DNA from: an uncultured Alistipes sp.
GTDB lineage: Bacteria > Bacteroidota > Bacteroidia > Bacteroidales > Rikenellaceae
Assembly: GCA_937899895.1 (NCBI GenBank)
Contig: CALBQR010000011.1
Span: forward strand, 18,530 to 82,529
DNA: 64,000 nucleotides
Direction: 5' to 3'
Positions 19,059 to 28,000 of the stretch are shown in pieces. The position numbers were made by a program, and so were the translations under genes. Each line of letters begins with the position of its first letter. Position 1 is the first letter of the stretch. The notes under the pieces were generated by a model. It saw only the letters and a list, made by a program, of their open reading frames with translations, was not told the DNA's origin and searched no databases.

Positions 19059-19709
19059 TTAAAATAGTCGATAGACAATTGTCGGGCCATCGGTCCGAAT
19101 CGAGAACTCTTCGCCGAGCGACTCGTTTGATACCCCTTGCCACATCGCTGCGAGGTGGTTGCAGGGAGGCTCATATCGCAATCCGTGCGTCGAAATGGTG
19201 GTTGCGGGTGAGAGTGTGAAGAGCGACACCTGTTGGTCGGTGAAACTCTCGAAAGAGGAGTCGCAGTCGATGAAGTCAAATACGCCGCGATCGCCAACCA
19301 TCTGAATTTCAATATCATTCATTCGCGCGGCGAGCAGCATCAGATTGCCGATCGAGTGATCTTCGCGGCGACCAAATGCACCGAGCACCGTAACGCGTCG
19401 TGCGCCACGCTCGATGGCAACCGAGAGCGATTTCCAGAGGTCATTGGTATTCTGATCGGGGCGGTGGCAGAGTTTGTCGGAGAGTCGTTCGCGCAGCTCC
19501 TCCGAGAGCGAATCGAGGTCGCCCACAACAGCCGTCGGGTTGCCTCCGTTGCGGCAGAACTCCTCGGCTGCACCATCACAGCAGATGACCTCACGTGCCT
19601 GCTCCAAGAGTGCGCGTGCAACTGCGCCCGCGGGATAGTCGCCTGCGGCAAGAATGACCACGTCGGGGTGGTCGGTCGATTTCGGGAGATTATATTTGAC
19701 CATTTTCAT
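19059..19709 (-). CDS. Thiamine pyrophosphokinase
   Basis: A 216-aa cytosolic enzyme that transfers pyrophosphate from ATP to thiamine, giving TPP. Motifs are CCDGAAEEFCRNGG, the metal/ATP-binding VVGDLDSLSEE, DQNTNDLWKS (substrate site) and VTVLGAFGRREDHSIGNL, followed by a C-terminal β-rich domain. The start overlaps the end of the pnuC-type gene by 20 nt; an alternative ATG at 19703 would shorten the overlap. Pairing with a PnuC-type permease is the thiamine salvage arrangement known in Bacteroides, where the kinase traps imported vitamin. Confidence 0.9.
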   Translation of the reverse strand: MKMVKYNLPKSTDHPDVVILAAGDYPAGAVARALLEQAREVICCDGAAEEFCRNGGNPTAVVGDLDSLSEELRERLSDKLCHRPDQNTNDLWKSLSVAIERGARRVTVLGAFGRREDHSIGNLMLLAARMNDIEIQMVGDRGVFDFIDCDSSFESFTDQQVSLFTLSPATTISTHGLRYEPPCNHLAAMWQGVSNESLGEEFSIRTDGPTIVYRLF

Positions 19710-20259
19710 TCATCATTTTGATCCAACGGCGATATCCGATCCACGCCAAGATGGTGTAAAGCCCATAGAGCGCGGCGGTAGGATAGAGCCCCTTGTAGAT
19801 GTATAATCCGCAGCAGAGGGCGTCGATAATAAGCCATACGAGCCACTGCTCCACGTATTTATGTGCCAACATATAGAGCGCGACAATGCTCAACGCTGTT
19901 GTGAGGCTGTCGCCATAGGGTACGGTGCTGTCTGTGAAATTGACGAGTATCGCAGCGATTACGACCGTTGCCACAGCGGCTATGGCGGTAAATGGGGCAA
20001 TCAGCCGTCGCGGGGTGTGGGTTATGGGCAGAGCCTGACCATTCTCGCCCTTTCGCAGCCAGATGAACCAGCCATATACAGCCGCACCGAGGTAGTAGAT
20101 ATTGATACCCATATCGGCATAAAATCCTGCGTCGTGATATACGAAGATGTAGATTGCAGGCATAACGATATTTGCGGCCCAGAGCCACACCGAAGCGCGA
20201 TATTCCAACCAGATGTAGAGCAGTCCGATGATTGCTCCTGCGATTTCGAGCCACAACAT
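19690..20259 (-). CDS. PnuC-family vitamin transporter, probably thiamine (PnuT-type)
   Basis: A 189-aa integral membrane protein with about seven hydrophobic helices. The family signature is the aromatic, Asn/Gly-rich N-terminal half (EYRASVWLWAANIVMPA, INIYYLGAAVYGWFIWLRKG) and the repeat WLIIDALCCGLYIYKGL. PnuC proteins move nicotinamide riboside, riboflavin or thiamine by facilitated diffusion coupled to intracellular phosphorylation. The overlapping thiamine pyrophosphokinase gene argues for thiamine; specificity is inferred from context. A promoter lies 30 nt upstream and leaves no room for a TPP riboswitch. Confidence 0.85.
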   Translation of the reverse strand: MLWLEIAGAIIGLLYIWLEYRASVWLWAANIVMPAIYIFVYHDAGFYADMGINIYYLGAAVYGWFIWLRKGENGQALPITHTPRRLIAPFTAIAAVATVVIAAILVNFTDSTVPYGDSLTTALSIVALYMLAHKYVEQWLVWLIIDALCCGLYIYKGLYPTAALYGLYTILAWIGYRRWIKMMNENGQI

Positions 20260-20288
20260 TGTTACGAAAGGTTTGCCTTATACGACTA

Positions 20289-20319
20289 CAAAGATATGAA
20301 TTTTTCGCTATCGCATCAA
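20289..20319 (-). promoter_or_regulatory. Promoter for pnuC-type/thiamine pyrophosphokinase operon
   Basis: Minus strand: TTG (20317-20319), 20-nt spacer, TATCTTTG (20289-20296). The short leader of about 20-25 nt excludes a riboswitch at this promoter. Confidence 0.65.
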
Positions 20320-20390
20320 CCCTCCGTGCGGATAAGTCTGAATTTGTGGGCATAAGATATTGAGGATCGAAAAAAATTACTAACTTTGTA

Positions 20391-20437
20391 AATTGAGTGA
20401 GATTCAGCCGACATAGAGCGCAAAGTCGGCGAGAATC
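20391..20437 (+). promoter_or_regulatory. -7 box and 5' leader hairpin upstream of lipoprotein gene
   Basis: TAACTTTG (20391-20398) is a good -7 element, but no -33 TTG at normal distance was found. Just after it, GATTC/GAATC (20401-20405 with 20433-20437) and GCCGAC/GTCGGC (20407-20412 with 20425-20430) form a nested hairpin near the expected 5' end of the mRNA. It may stabilise the message. Confidence 0.4.
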
Positions 20438-20496
20438 CGGCGAAGAGCGATCCAAAGAACAAATATTTAATTTATAACCCATAAAACTGTTATCTT

Positions 20497-21069
20497 ATGA
20501 AAATCAAATCGTTAATTATCTTGGCGGTGTCGGCACTCGTAATGACCGCCTGCGGTAACAATCCGAACAATAAAGCGGCGGAGGAGACTGCGGCTCCCGT
20601 AGCAATAACGATCGACAGCCTCTATGTCAATGGTGAGGCATTGGTGGGCGAACTGATCGAGATCGAGGGCGTTTGCTCGCACATCTGCTCGCATAGCGCA
20701 AGCAAGATCTTCCTGCTGGGTGAGACCAATCCGAAGGCTCTGCGTGTTGAGGCTGCCGAGTTGGGTAGCTTTGCGCAGGAGTGTGTCAATAGCGTTGTGA
20801 AGGTTCAGGGTATGCTGCGTGAGGAGCGCATTGATGAGGCATATTTGCAGAGCTGGGAGCAGCGTATTGCCGATAAGAGTGCCGAGCAGCACGGCAACGG
20901 CGAGGGTGGTTGCGACACCGAGAAGTCGGCACGTGGCGAGACGGCCAATAGCGATGAGGGTCGTATTGCCGATTTCCGTGCTCGAATTGCAGAGCGTCAG
21001 CAGGCCGAGGGCAAGTACTACCTGTCGTTCTATTTCGTAGAGGCCGAGGCTTATGAAATTGTCGAGTAA
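20497..21069 (+). CDS. Conserved-type lipoprotein with Cys/His-rich segment
   Basis: The 190-aa product has a lipobox (VSALVMTACGNN). Residues 40-110 form a β-rich, OB-like domain starting at YVNGEALVGELIEIEGVC, with the metal-site-like run EGVCSHICSHSASK. The C-terminal half is charged and helical (EQRIADKSAEQHGNGEGG). The CSHICSH cluster could bind a metal or be redox-active, but this is inference. The next gene, a PepSY membrane protein, overlaps its 3' end by 17 nt, and an FNT-type channel gene follows. The set suggests a membrane-linked redox or transport function that I cannot name. Confidence 0.6.
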   Translation: MKIKSLIILAVSALVMTACGNNPNNKAAEETAAPVAITIDSLYVNGEALVGELIEIEGVCSHICSHSASKIFLLGETNPKALRVEAAELGSFAQECVNSVVKVQGMLREERIDEAYLQSWEQRIADKSAEQHGNGEGGCDTEKSARGETANSDEGRIADFRARIAERQQAEGKYYLSFYFVEAEAYEIVE

Positions 21070-21622
21070 CGATCTGCGTCGTTGGTGCCGTTTGTTGCAT
21101 CGTGATCTGTCGTACTTCTTTACGGGTGCGGTGTTGATCTACGCCATTTCAGGTCTGTATATGAACCACCGCGATAAGATCAATCCTCACTATTCGGTTA
21201 CACGTACCGAGCAGACAATCAGCTCGTTGCCTTCGCAATCGGAGTGCGATCGCGCAGCCGTTGAGCAGATTATGGAGCAGATGGGCGTGAGCGAACGATA
21301 TACCAAACACTACTTCCCCAGAGAGGGCCGAATGAAGGTCTTTTTGAAGGGTGGATCGTCGCTTGAAGTCGATATGGCAACGGGCGTGGCGGTATATGAG
21401 TCGTTGCATCGTCGCCCGTTGGTAAGTCCGATGACCACGCTGCACTACAACCCAAATAAGTGGTGGACCATCTTCTCTGATGTGTTTGCCATTGCGTTGA
21501 TCGTGATCACGCTGACGGGCGTGTTTATGGTCAAGGGCAACAAAGGTCTTTGGGGTCGTGGCGGCATTGAACTTTTGCTCGGCATCGCGTTGCCTATATT
21601 GCTGCTCTTTTTAAGTAAATAG
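21053..21622 (+). CDS. PepSY-associated TM-domain membrane protein
   Basis: A 189-aa protein. The N-terminal helix with an Arg/His-rich lead (LRRWCRLLHRDLSYFFTGAVLIYAISG) is typical of PepSY-TM proteins. A PepSY-like periplasmic domain (residues 55-125) and two C-terminal helices (IFSDVFAIALIVITLTGVFMV, IELLLGIALPILLLFL) follow. Family members are often tied to iron or flavin-dependent electron transfer. The gene overlaps the lipoprotein gene and precedes the FNT channel, so all three are probably one operon. Confidence 0.75.
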   Translation: MKLSSNDLRRWCRLLHRDLSYFFTGAVLIYAISGLYMNHRDKINPHYSVTRTEQTISSLPSQSECDRAAVEQIMEQMGVSERYTKHYFPREGRMKVFLKGGSSLEVDMATGVAVYESLHRRPLVSPMTTLHYNPNKWWTIFSDVFAIALIVITLTGVFMVKGNKGLWGRGGIELLLGIALPILLLFLSK

Positions 21623-21634
21623 TTGGCTTACAGG

Positions 21635-22231
21635 ATGAAACAATTTCTTTCGATGTCCGTCTTTGCCGGTCTTTTGATCGGCATTGCCGGGCTTGTATAT
21701 CTTCGCGTTGGCGGTCTTGCAGGCGCAGTGCTCTTTGCTTTCGGTCTGTTGTGTGTTGTGATGTGTGGTGCGCAACTCTATACGGGCAAAGCGGGATTTC
21801 TGCCCTATCGACAATTTCCGCGTCTGCTTATTATGCTTGTTGGTAATGCTGTCGGTTGCCTTTTGGCCGCCTGCATAGCTCGCTATTGCGGTACGGAGGC
21901 TCTGCACACAAACCTCGACACAATCCTCGCGGCACGCGTGGCGGCAAGGTGGGATGCTCTGCTCGTTACATCTATTGGTACGGGTATGATTATGACGCTT
22001 GCGGTCTATGGCGCACGTCGCGGCCACTATTGGCCTTTGCTGTTCGGTGTGCCCGTATTTATTATGTGCGGTCTTCCTCACTGCGTGGCCGATGCATTCT
22101 ACTACGCTGCGGCACTGCTCTTTGGTAAGTTTGAGGTGCTGATGCTCTGGGCGTGGCTGTGGGCTATTGTCGGTAACTATATCGGTTGTAACCTGCCCCG
22201 CTGGTTTATGGGCGAGACATTTGAGGGGTAG
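21635..22231 (+). CDS. Short formate/nitrite transporter (FNT) family channel
   Basis: I chose the ATG at 21635; an upstream TTG at 21623 is in frame but less convincing. The 198-aa product has about six hydrophobic helices. It carries FNT-like motifs: the first half LLIGIAGLVYLRVG with a G-rich turn, CGLPHCVADAFYY, and the final IVGNYIGCNLPRW. FNT channels normally have 250-290 aa, so this is a compact version. Likely substrates are small monovalent anions such as formate or nitrite; specificity is unknown. It ends the lipoprotein/PepSY operon and a strong hairpin terminator follows. Confidence 0.7.
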   Translation: MKQFLSMSVFAGLLIGIAGLVYLRVGGLAGAVLFAFGLLCVVMCGAQLYTGKAGFLPYRQFPRLLIMLVGNAVGCLLAACIARYCGTEALHTNLDTILAARVAARWDALLVTSIGTGMIMTLAVYGARRGHYWPLLFGVPVFIMCGLPHCVADAFYYAAALLFGKFEVLMLWAWLWAIVGNYIGCNLPRWFMGETFEG

Positions 22232-22304
22232 CGCGTAGGAGCATTATTGCGCAGAACAAAGAGTGGGGGAGCAAACACCTCTCCCGAAAAGTTTGAATAA
22301 AAAG

Positions 22305-22344
22305 AAAGGGCTGTCTGACAGATTCAGACAGCCCTTTCGGTTTT
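22305..22344. terminator. Bidirectional hairpin terminator
   Basis: A 14-bp perfect stem (22305-22318 with 22324-22337, 5-nt loop) is followed by a T-rich stretch. It separates the FNT gene from the convergent CotH gene. Confidence 0.85.
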
Positions 22345-22368
22345 AATCAATCAACGATCTTCAATCAA

Positions 22369-24912
22369 TTAGAAGGCGTTGAAGTGCTTATCCATTACGT
22401 TGATTCGCTCAACGAGGAACTCCTGCATCGACTGAATAGCCTCATCGAAGGTCTGGTTCTCATCACCGCTATATGCGTGCGATGATTTCAGACGGTAGCT
22501 CATCGGCCAGATAGCCTTATCGCAGTCAATCGATATGCGATTCTCCTCTGCCAACTGATCAACATACATTGCAACTTGCAACAGGTAGGGCTTCATTGCG
22601 TTCCAACGAGCCTTTGCCGCAGCCTTAAACGTAGCATCCTTGACCAGCAAGGGGTACCACATATAGGGCTTGTCGCCCTCGCGGTTCGTCGAGCTCCAAC
22701 CACTTGTCGATGCCTTCGAGTAGAGCATCTCGTTGATGGTGCAACTAGGACGAGTCCAGTAGTTATTCAGGTTATTTACATAGTCATAGTTGGGGAATGT
22801 CTGCCAATCGAAATCCCAAACGGGGCCTGCTTTGAGCTTCTTGTCGCCGTCCATATAGTAATAGACACTCTTCGGGTGCTTATACTCGTCATTCATCGCA
22901 AGTTCATATACGAACCATTGGTCAATAACCGAATAGATATCAAGGTTCTTGTAAGCCTCGGCATATTTGCCATTCTTGATATTGTTCTCGATACCCTTTA
23001 CTCGCTCCTCGACAAATGCCAAGTGCTCGCTCGGAACATCATCTTTCAGCTGGCAAGGCAGATGGCGATCGGTCAAGAACTTGCAGTTCTCATCGTAACC
23101 ATCGTCAAACTCAATCAGGTAACCAACTGCGGCTGTGCCCTTTGGCTCATCCTCGTCGTACTCCTTCTGAATATTGACGCGATTGCCATCAATCTTAATC
23201 TGCTCGCAGAGCAAATAGTTACCCAGGTGGCGGCCATTGAATACCACTTCAACGTGCTGACCACGAGGATTGTAGGTCAGACCCTCTTCGAGGCCTTCAA
23301 CCTCCCACGCGAGTTTGGTCTGGTTGGCAATCGCAACAGCAACGCTATTACGGATCCCGGTTCTGTCGATCCAGTTTGCCAACAAGCACCAACGCTTGTG
23401 TGCGGGCATACCCAGAACGCTCTGCTTCTTATCGAACTTCACTGCGAAAGGCTTCTTGGGGAACTCCTGCGAGGTGTTACCGCGCAGACGGATACCGCAA
23501 GCCGATGCGTTGAGGTCGATCGAGCCATCGGCGTTATAGACAGTCAACATATCATCGTCAGCCCACTCCGAATCTTTGGGGCGAACCGACAGACCTGCCT
23601 GATCCCAACTGCTCCAAGTCATATTGTCGCCTGCGGGCATTGTGGTCGATTGATCGATAACAACAACGGGCAGGCCGCTATTCGTAAGGGTTACAACGTA
23701 TTGAGCCTCAATCTCGTTGTCTGTACCCTCGTTCGATACCACGCGATAAACAACGGGCTGCGAGAAGTCATTAACGGTAACGCCACTCTCCTGCTTCGTC
23801 GCACCAACATAGACCGAGGTGCCGTTGGTTGCAGTAAATGTTGCTACAAGGTTGCGATCGAACAGATAGGGGATCATCTTCTCGATGCTCTTCTGCTCCT
23901 GATCGATGTCGAGTGTAACGCCCGTCGAGGTGCGAGTAGTAGTCTTACGACTGCTCGAATTGTAGTAGAGCTCCGTCGAGAGGATCTTGCCCGCATTGCG
24001 AGCAGCCTCAAACTTAAACTCGGTGATCTGGCCAGCCGTAGCGGTCGAAGGCGTTGCGTAGGTCAGTTCGTACTGATTGAGCGGCAACGAGAGGGAGTAT
24101 GTCGTTGCGTGCTTCAATGCGCTACCGAACTTACGCTTGAACGATGCGATCTTCACGTTACCATTCTCGTCAGATGCCTGAATCTCGATCGTAACCTCGC
24201 TACCTGCGGGGATATCGGGATAGATCATCATATTGGCGGTAACGGCCGACAACAGATAGGGTCTTGACTGCGTAACGGTCTGTGCGTAGTCATAGGTCTC
24301 ACCCTTCACGGGGGTAATCGTCTTGGTAGCGAGATCTCCGGTGAAGTTACCGGTCAGAGCTGCGCCATCAAGTTTGAGCGTAACCTTATCAAGCTGCATA
24401 CCGTACAGGTCGGTACCTGCTGCGCTGATTTTGAGTTTCATATACGACATATACGAGGTTGTAGTAGCCTTGTATTTGCCGCTGCTCAATTTAGTGATTG
24501 TACCCATTCTTGGGTTGTTTGCTGCGAGGTCAAAGATACCGTCGGTCATCATTTGACGATTTTGCAGCGAGAGCGGTACTGCATTTACGTTAGTAGCCCC
24601 ATTGACATAGGGGTAGTAGCAGTACTTTGGGGTGTCAGTGTAGCCAACTTCACCAGAGAATGTAACGTTTGTCGCGCTGGTTTTGTTGTTTGCCACGAAT
24701 TTTGCATTTTGAGTAGTCTGGCCGAACACACCAATCACATCTCCCGGAGACCATAGGAACTTGCCTGTTGCGCCAAGTTCGGTTCTCGTCTCTTCCAAAT
24801 CGGCCGTAATCTCAATACGGCGAGTAGCCTCGATCGTCTCGGTCTTATCGACCGTACAAGCTGCGACTGCCAATGCGGTCAGTGCAACGATTGTAAATTT
24901 CAGCTTTTTCAT
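22369..24912 (-). CDS. Lipoprotein with fimbrillin-like N-terminus and CotH-type kinase domain
   Basis: An 847-aa lipoprotein (lipobox LAVAACTVDK). Residues 20-285 resemble the fimbrillin-like domain of the third gene in the other fimbrial locus: FLWSPGDVIGVFG and CYYPYVNGATN here, LLWAPNETIGVFG and AYYPFVEGATN there. Arg43 in EETRTELG fits a pilin maturation site. Residues 285-430 are β-rich linker domains. Residues 440-840 are a CotH domain: GIRLRGNTSQEFPKKPFAVKF, KRWCLLANWIDRTGIRNSVA, and the metal-binding GPVWDFDW with Asp700 and Asp702. CotH proteins are atypical kinases that phosphorylate secreted proteins, known from Bacillus spore coats. This is the last gene of the fimbrial locus, behind a hairpin. 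An accessory or tip subunit with kinase activity is an inference; many Bacteroidetes CotH domains are untested. Confidence 0.8.
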   Translation of the reverse strand: MKKLKFTIVALTALAVAACTVDKTETIEATRRIEITADLEETRTELGATGKFLWSPGDVIGVFGQTTQNAKFVANNKTSATNVTFSGEVGYTDTPKYCYYPYVNGATNVNAVPLSLQNRQMMTDGIFDLAANNPRMGTITKLSSGKYKATTTSYMSYMKLKISAAGTDLYGMQLDKVTLKLDGAALTGNFTGDLATKTITPVKGETYDYAQTVTQSRPYLLSAVTANMMIYPDIPAGSEVTIEIQASDENGNVKIASFKRKFGSALKHATTYSLSLPLNQYELTYATPSTATAGQITEFKFEAARNAGKILSTELYYNSSSRKTTTRTSTGVTLDIDQEQKSIEKMIPYLFDRNLVATFTATNGTSVYVGATKQESGVTVNDFSQPVVYRVVSNEGTDNEIEAQYVVTLTNSGLPVVVIDQSTTMPAGDNMTWSSWDQAGLSVRPKDSEWADDDMLTVYNADGSIDLNASACGIRLRGNTSQEFPKKPFAVKFDKKQSVLGMPAHKRWCLLANWIDRTGIRNSVAVAIANQTKLAWEVEGLEEGLTYNPRGQHVEVVFNGRHLGNYLLCEQIKIDGNRVNIQKEYDEDEPKGTAAVGYLIEFDDGYDENCKFLTDRHLPCQLKDDVPSEHLAFVEERVKGIENNIKNGKYAEAYKNLDIYSVIDQWFVYELAMNDEYKHPKSVYYYMDGDKKLKAGPVWDFDWQTFPNYDYVNNLNNYWTRPSCTINEMLYSKASTSGWSSTNREGDKPYMWYPLLVKDATFKAAAKARWNAMKPYLLQVAMYVDQLAEENRISIDCDKAIWPMSYRLKSSHAYSGDENQTFDEAIQSMQEFLVERINVMDKHFNAF

Positions 24913-25014
24913 AATATATAATATTTAGGGGTTGTAGGGTCTTATGCCAAAATGCCTATTCGTTTAGTGAAATAGGGGAAGGGTCGGAGCCTATATTCTC
25001 CAAAAATGAGCAAT

Positions 25015-25041
25015 AGCCAACCTCCGCGATGGAGGTTGGCT
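25015..25041 (-). promoter_or_regulatory. Intercistronic hairpin in fimbrial locus 1
   Basis: A perfect 11-bp stem (25015-25025 with 25031-25041, loop GCGAT) lies in the 183-nt gap between the DUF4906 gene and the CotH gene. On the minus strand only a weak T-rich stretch follows after several bases, so it may act as a partial terminator or an mRNA stabiliser. A hairpin occupies the same position in locus 2 (45589-45628). Confidence 0.65.
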
Positions 25042-25095
25042 TTGCCGCCTATTTTTGAGTAAATATTACTCCTCTAATCATCATATAGTTAGAAC

Positions 25096-28000
25096 TTATA
25101 ACTCTTCTTCTGTATTGTTCCCACTATTCAAACTCTCAAACTCTTCATCTGTCAGATCTCGTACGCAACGAATGGGGCCGGGGTAGTTGCTCATACCTTG
25201 TAGGCCGAACGACTCTCCACCTTGATTGTAATACCACTGGAACGAGAAACGCTCATTTGTGCCGCTGCTCGATACCAAGTTGCGTAGCGAATACATTGTA
25301 GATGACTGATATGCCATACCACTCGAAGTCGGGCCGTCGATTAGTTCGAGGCTACGCATTGCCGCCAACTCCTTCTGGTTGGGTACTCGCCAAGCGGGCT
25401 GACCATCGTAGTCGGTCTCCTCCGAGTAGTTAGCGCACAGATCCTGCTGTGTTGCTGCCATAGCAGTAAAGTTCGTGTTCGAGCTGCTGGTGCTGCTACC
25501 GCTAACCGTCAGGGTACCGTCTGCACCAGTTGTTGCTACCCAAGCACCATTCTCATATTTGAGAGTGGTAGCACCCGAATAGGTGTTGTAGATACGTTTG
25601 GTCCAGAAGAAGTAGGTGTTTGCAGGATCCAGTGCAATTGCAGCTCCATTCTGTGCATTCAGTTTTAGAACGGTCGAGCTCGACGCACCATTTTCACTAG
25701 TGCTATAAGTGTAGGTGTCGTTGCCGACGAAATATACCATATCGTTATTAGCTGATACCGTAAAGATTTCGGGAGCGGCAAACGTCTCGCTGTAAGCCTC
25801 GTATGCAGATTTCAAATCGGCAGTCGCAACCATAAATGCCTTCGGCAGGTTGTTTGCAGCATCGCGCTCGTGGTGAATCGGCAGACGCTCGGTTGCGATA
25901 CCGCGATATGCACTTGCTGTAAGACCGTTCGGAATAACAACGTAGTTCTCCTCAAATCCTTCAAGTACATCCGAACTTACAACTTCCATAGGAGCCTCGG
26001 TAATCGAATTCAAGTTACGGAGACAGCGGATATGGTGGTTACCACTATGACCATATGCTGTTTGGTCAGGCGAGGTTGCAAAACCCTCAATTGCCCAATA
26101 AACATTATTACCGCCCCAAGAGCCACCGTAGGTACTTGTAAAGTAGTGGTCAAGCTTACCGTATTCAGTGGGGGTAGTTGCATAGTTTGCGGGATCACCC
26201 TTAATAAACTTTGCCTCGTTAGGCAGTGCGTTAATACCATACCAGAATGCCAGATACTGGTTGATAGCTGCGGGATACCAACGACGCTCGGTCGCATCAA
26301 TCGTATTGTCATTATCCAAATCTCGGTTACGCTGCAAGCAGGCATAAGCTGCATTTTGAGTTCTCAATGCGTTGTACTCATTACGAGCATCGCCCGTAGC
26401 CTGACCTGTATAGTCATAACCGCTATTGTTCAGATAGGTGGTCCAAGAAGAGGTAACCCATTTGCCAAAGTTGGCATAGCCATTATCCTTCTCTGAACCC
26501 GTTTGGGTTACACTTCCGAAGTTTGCCATTGCGCCGGTCTCGTCGTACCACTCGATACCGTATGCGTTGTTTTCGCCTACTGCATCATAGTCAAAGATAG
26601 TACGGATCGAGTGCTGGGTAAATGCACACAATGCGCCGGTATAGATGCTGTGCTTATCCGCCGAAACCGAGGGAGCCTGCAAAATCTTCATTGTACGGTC
26701 ATCCTGATTTACGAACTCCGACCAAGCAACCTCTCCGCCAACCAGAGGATGGCTATCGTAGAAGTACTCATTAATATAGGCCATTGCCCAAACATACTTT
26801 CTGCCGTCGTTCTCTTCGGTGATCGTAACCTTGCTGCTCTGGTCCTTCAAAGCCTTGTAGATCTCATTGAGGAATACAACGGGGGTCATCGTATTGGCTG
26901 CACCGGGGTACTTCGCAAATGAGGTGCTGTAATAGAATTCAACCCACTTGGTGTCATATTTCTGATCGAACGCGGTCGGGTCAGCAGCGGCAGCCTGAAT
27001 GGTCTTCCAATCAACAACGGCATTCTTGTCGCTATTGTTCATCATCGGGGTCGAAACAGCCAAAGTGATACCAACAATCTCGTTGCCATTCTCGTCGATG
27101 CCGATCAGATCGGTAACGTCGAGCTTCAAACGAGCCTGCTCGTAGTGAGCGTCAAGGTTGTAGATCATCTTCGACGACTGCATATCGATAACAGTACCCT
27201 CGGCACCGTGCTGGAAACCGTTGTCCCACTCATCGCTTTCAGCCTCGACCTTAATGTTGTTGATACCCTTAACGGTAACGGTATAGGTGTACCAATGGTT
27301 TCGCAACACGTTGAAATCCTTTACGTTGTTGCCAAAGTCGCCGAGGTGGATCGTATATTTCAACGATGCCTGCGTTGCAGCCTCGCCATTGCCATCGTAG
27401 CCAATACCTGTACCTTCGATCTCGATATAGGTAGCGTACTCGCAGCCGTGAGCAAACTCGGCGTGAGCACCCTCAACCTCATTCGCTGCGTCATTGCGAA
27501 GCTCGCGGTCGTTGTAGCCGGTAACCTTCTCCGAGATACCGGCAGCATTCTCCAACTGGAAGAATTGGATCTTATTGACACCAGCCTCGACGATAAAGTC
27601 GTTCAACTTGTTGTAGTCGGTGTAGTTGTCAGCCGTGCGCTCCATCTGCTCAACGCCATCGTCGGTGCTGAACAAGCGGCTCGAAACGGGAACATTCTTA
27701 ACGCTGTACGAAGTGGGGGTAAACTCGAACTTCGACGCATCATCATTCTTGATCACAAACTCAACCTTCGCAAAGGGACGGCGAACGCTGATCTTACCGG
27801 TCAGACCGATGTCCGAAGCACGGCTGGTAATCATACCGCTCATCGACAAGGTGTTGAACGAGGTGTTCAGCGTGTTGAGACTGATCAACAGCTCGCGGAA
27901 GGTCGCGTAGTCGATACTCTCTACGCTCTCGATATCGCCCAAGCTACTGTTGGGGTTAGCGATTGCGTAGATCTCGTAACTATGGCCCGCAACGAATGAT

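Noticed and set aside
20260..20400. TPP riboswitch upstream of the pnuC-type gene
   Set aside because: The CUGAGA and other conserved riboswitch segments are absent on the minus strand, and the promoter leaves too short a leader.
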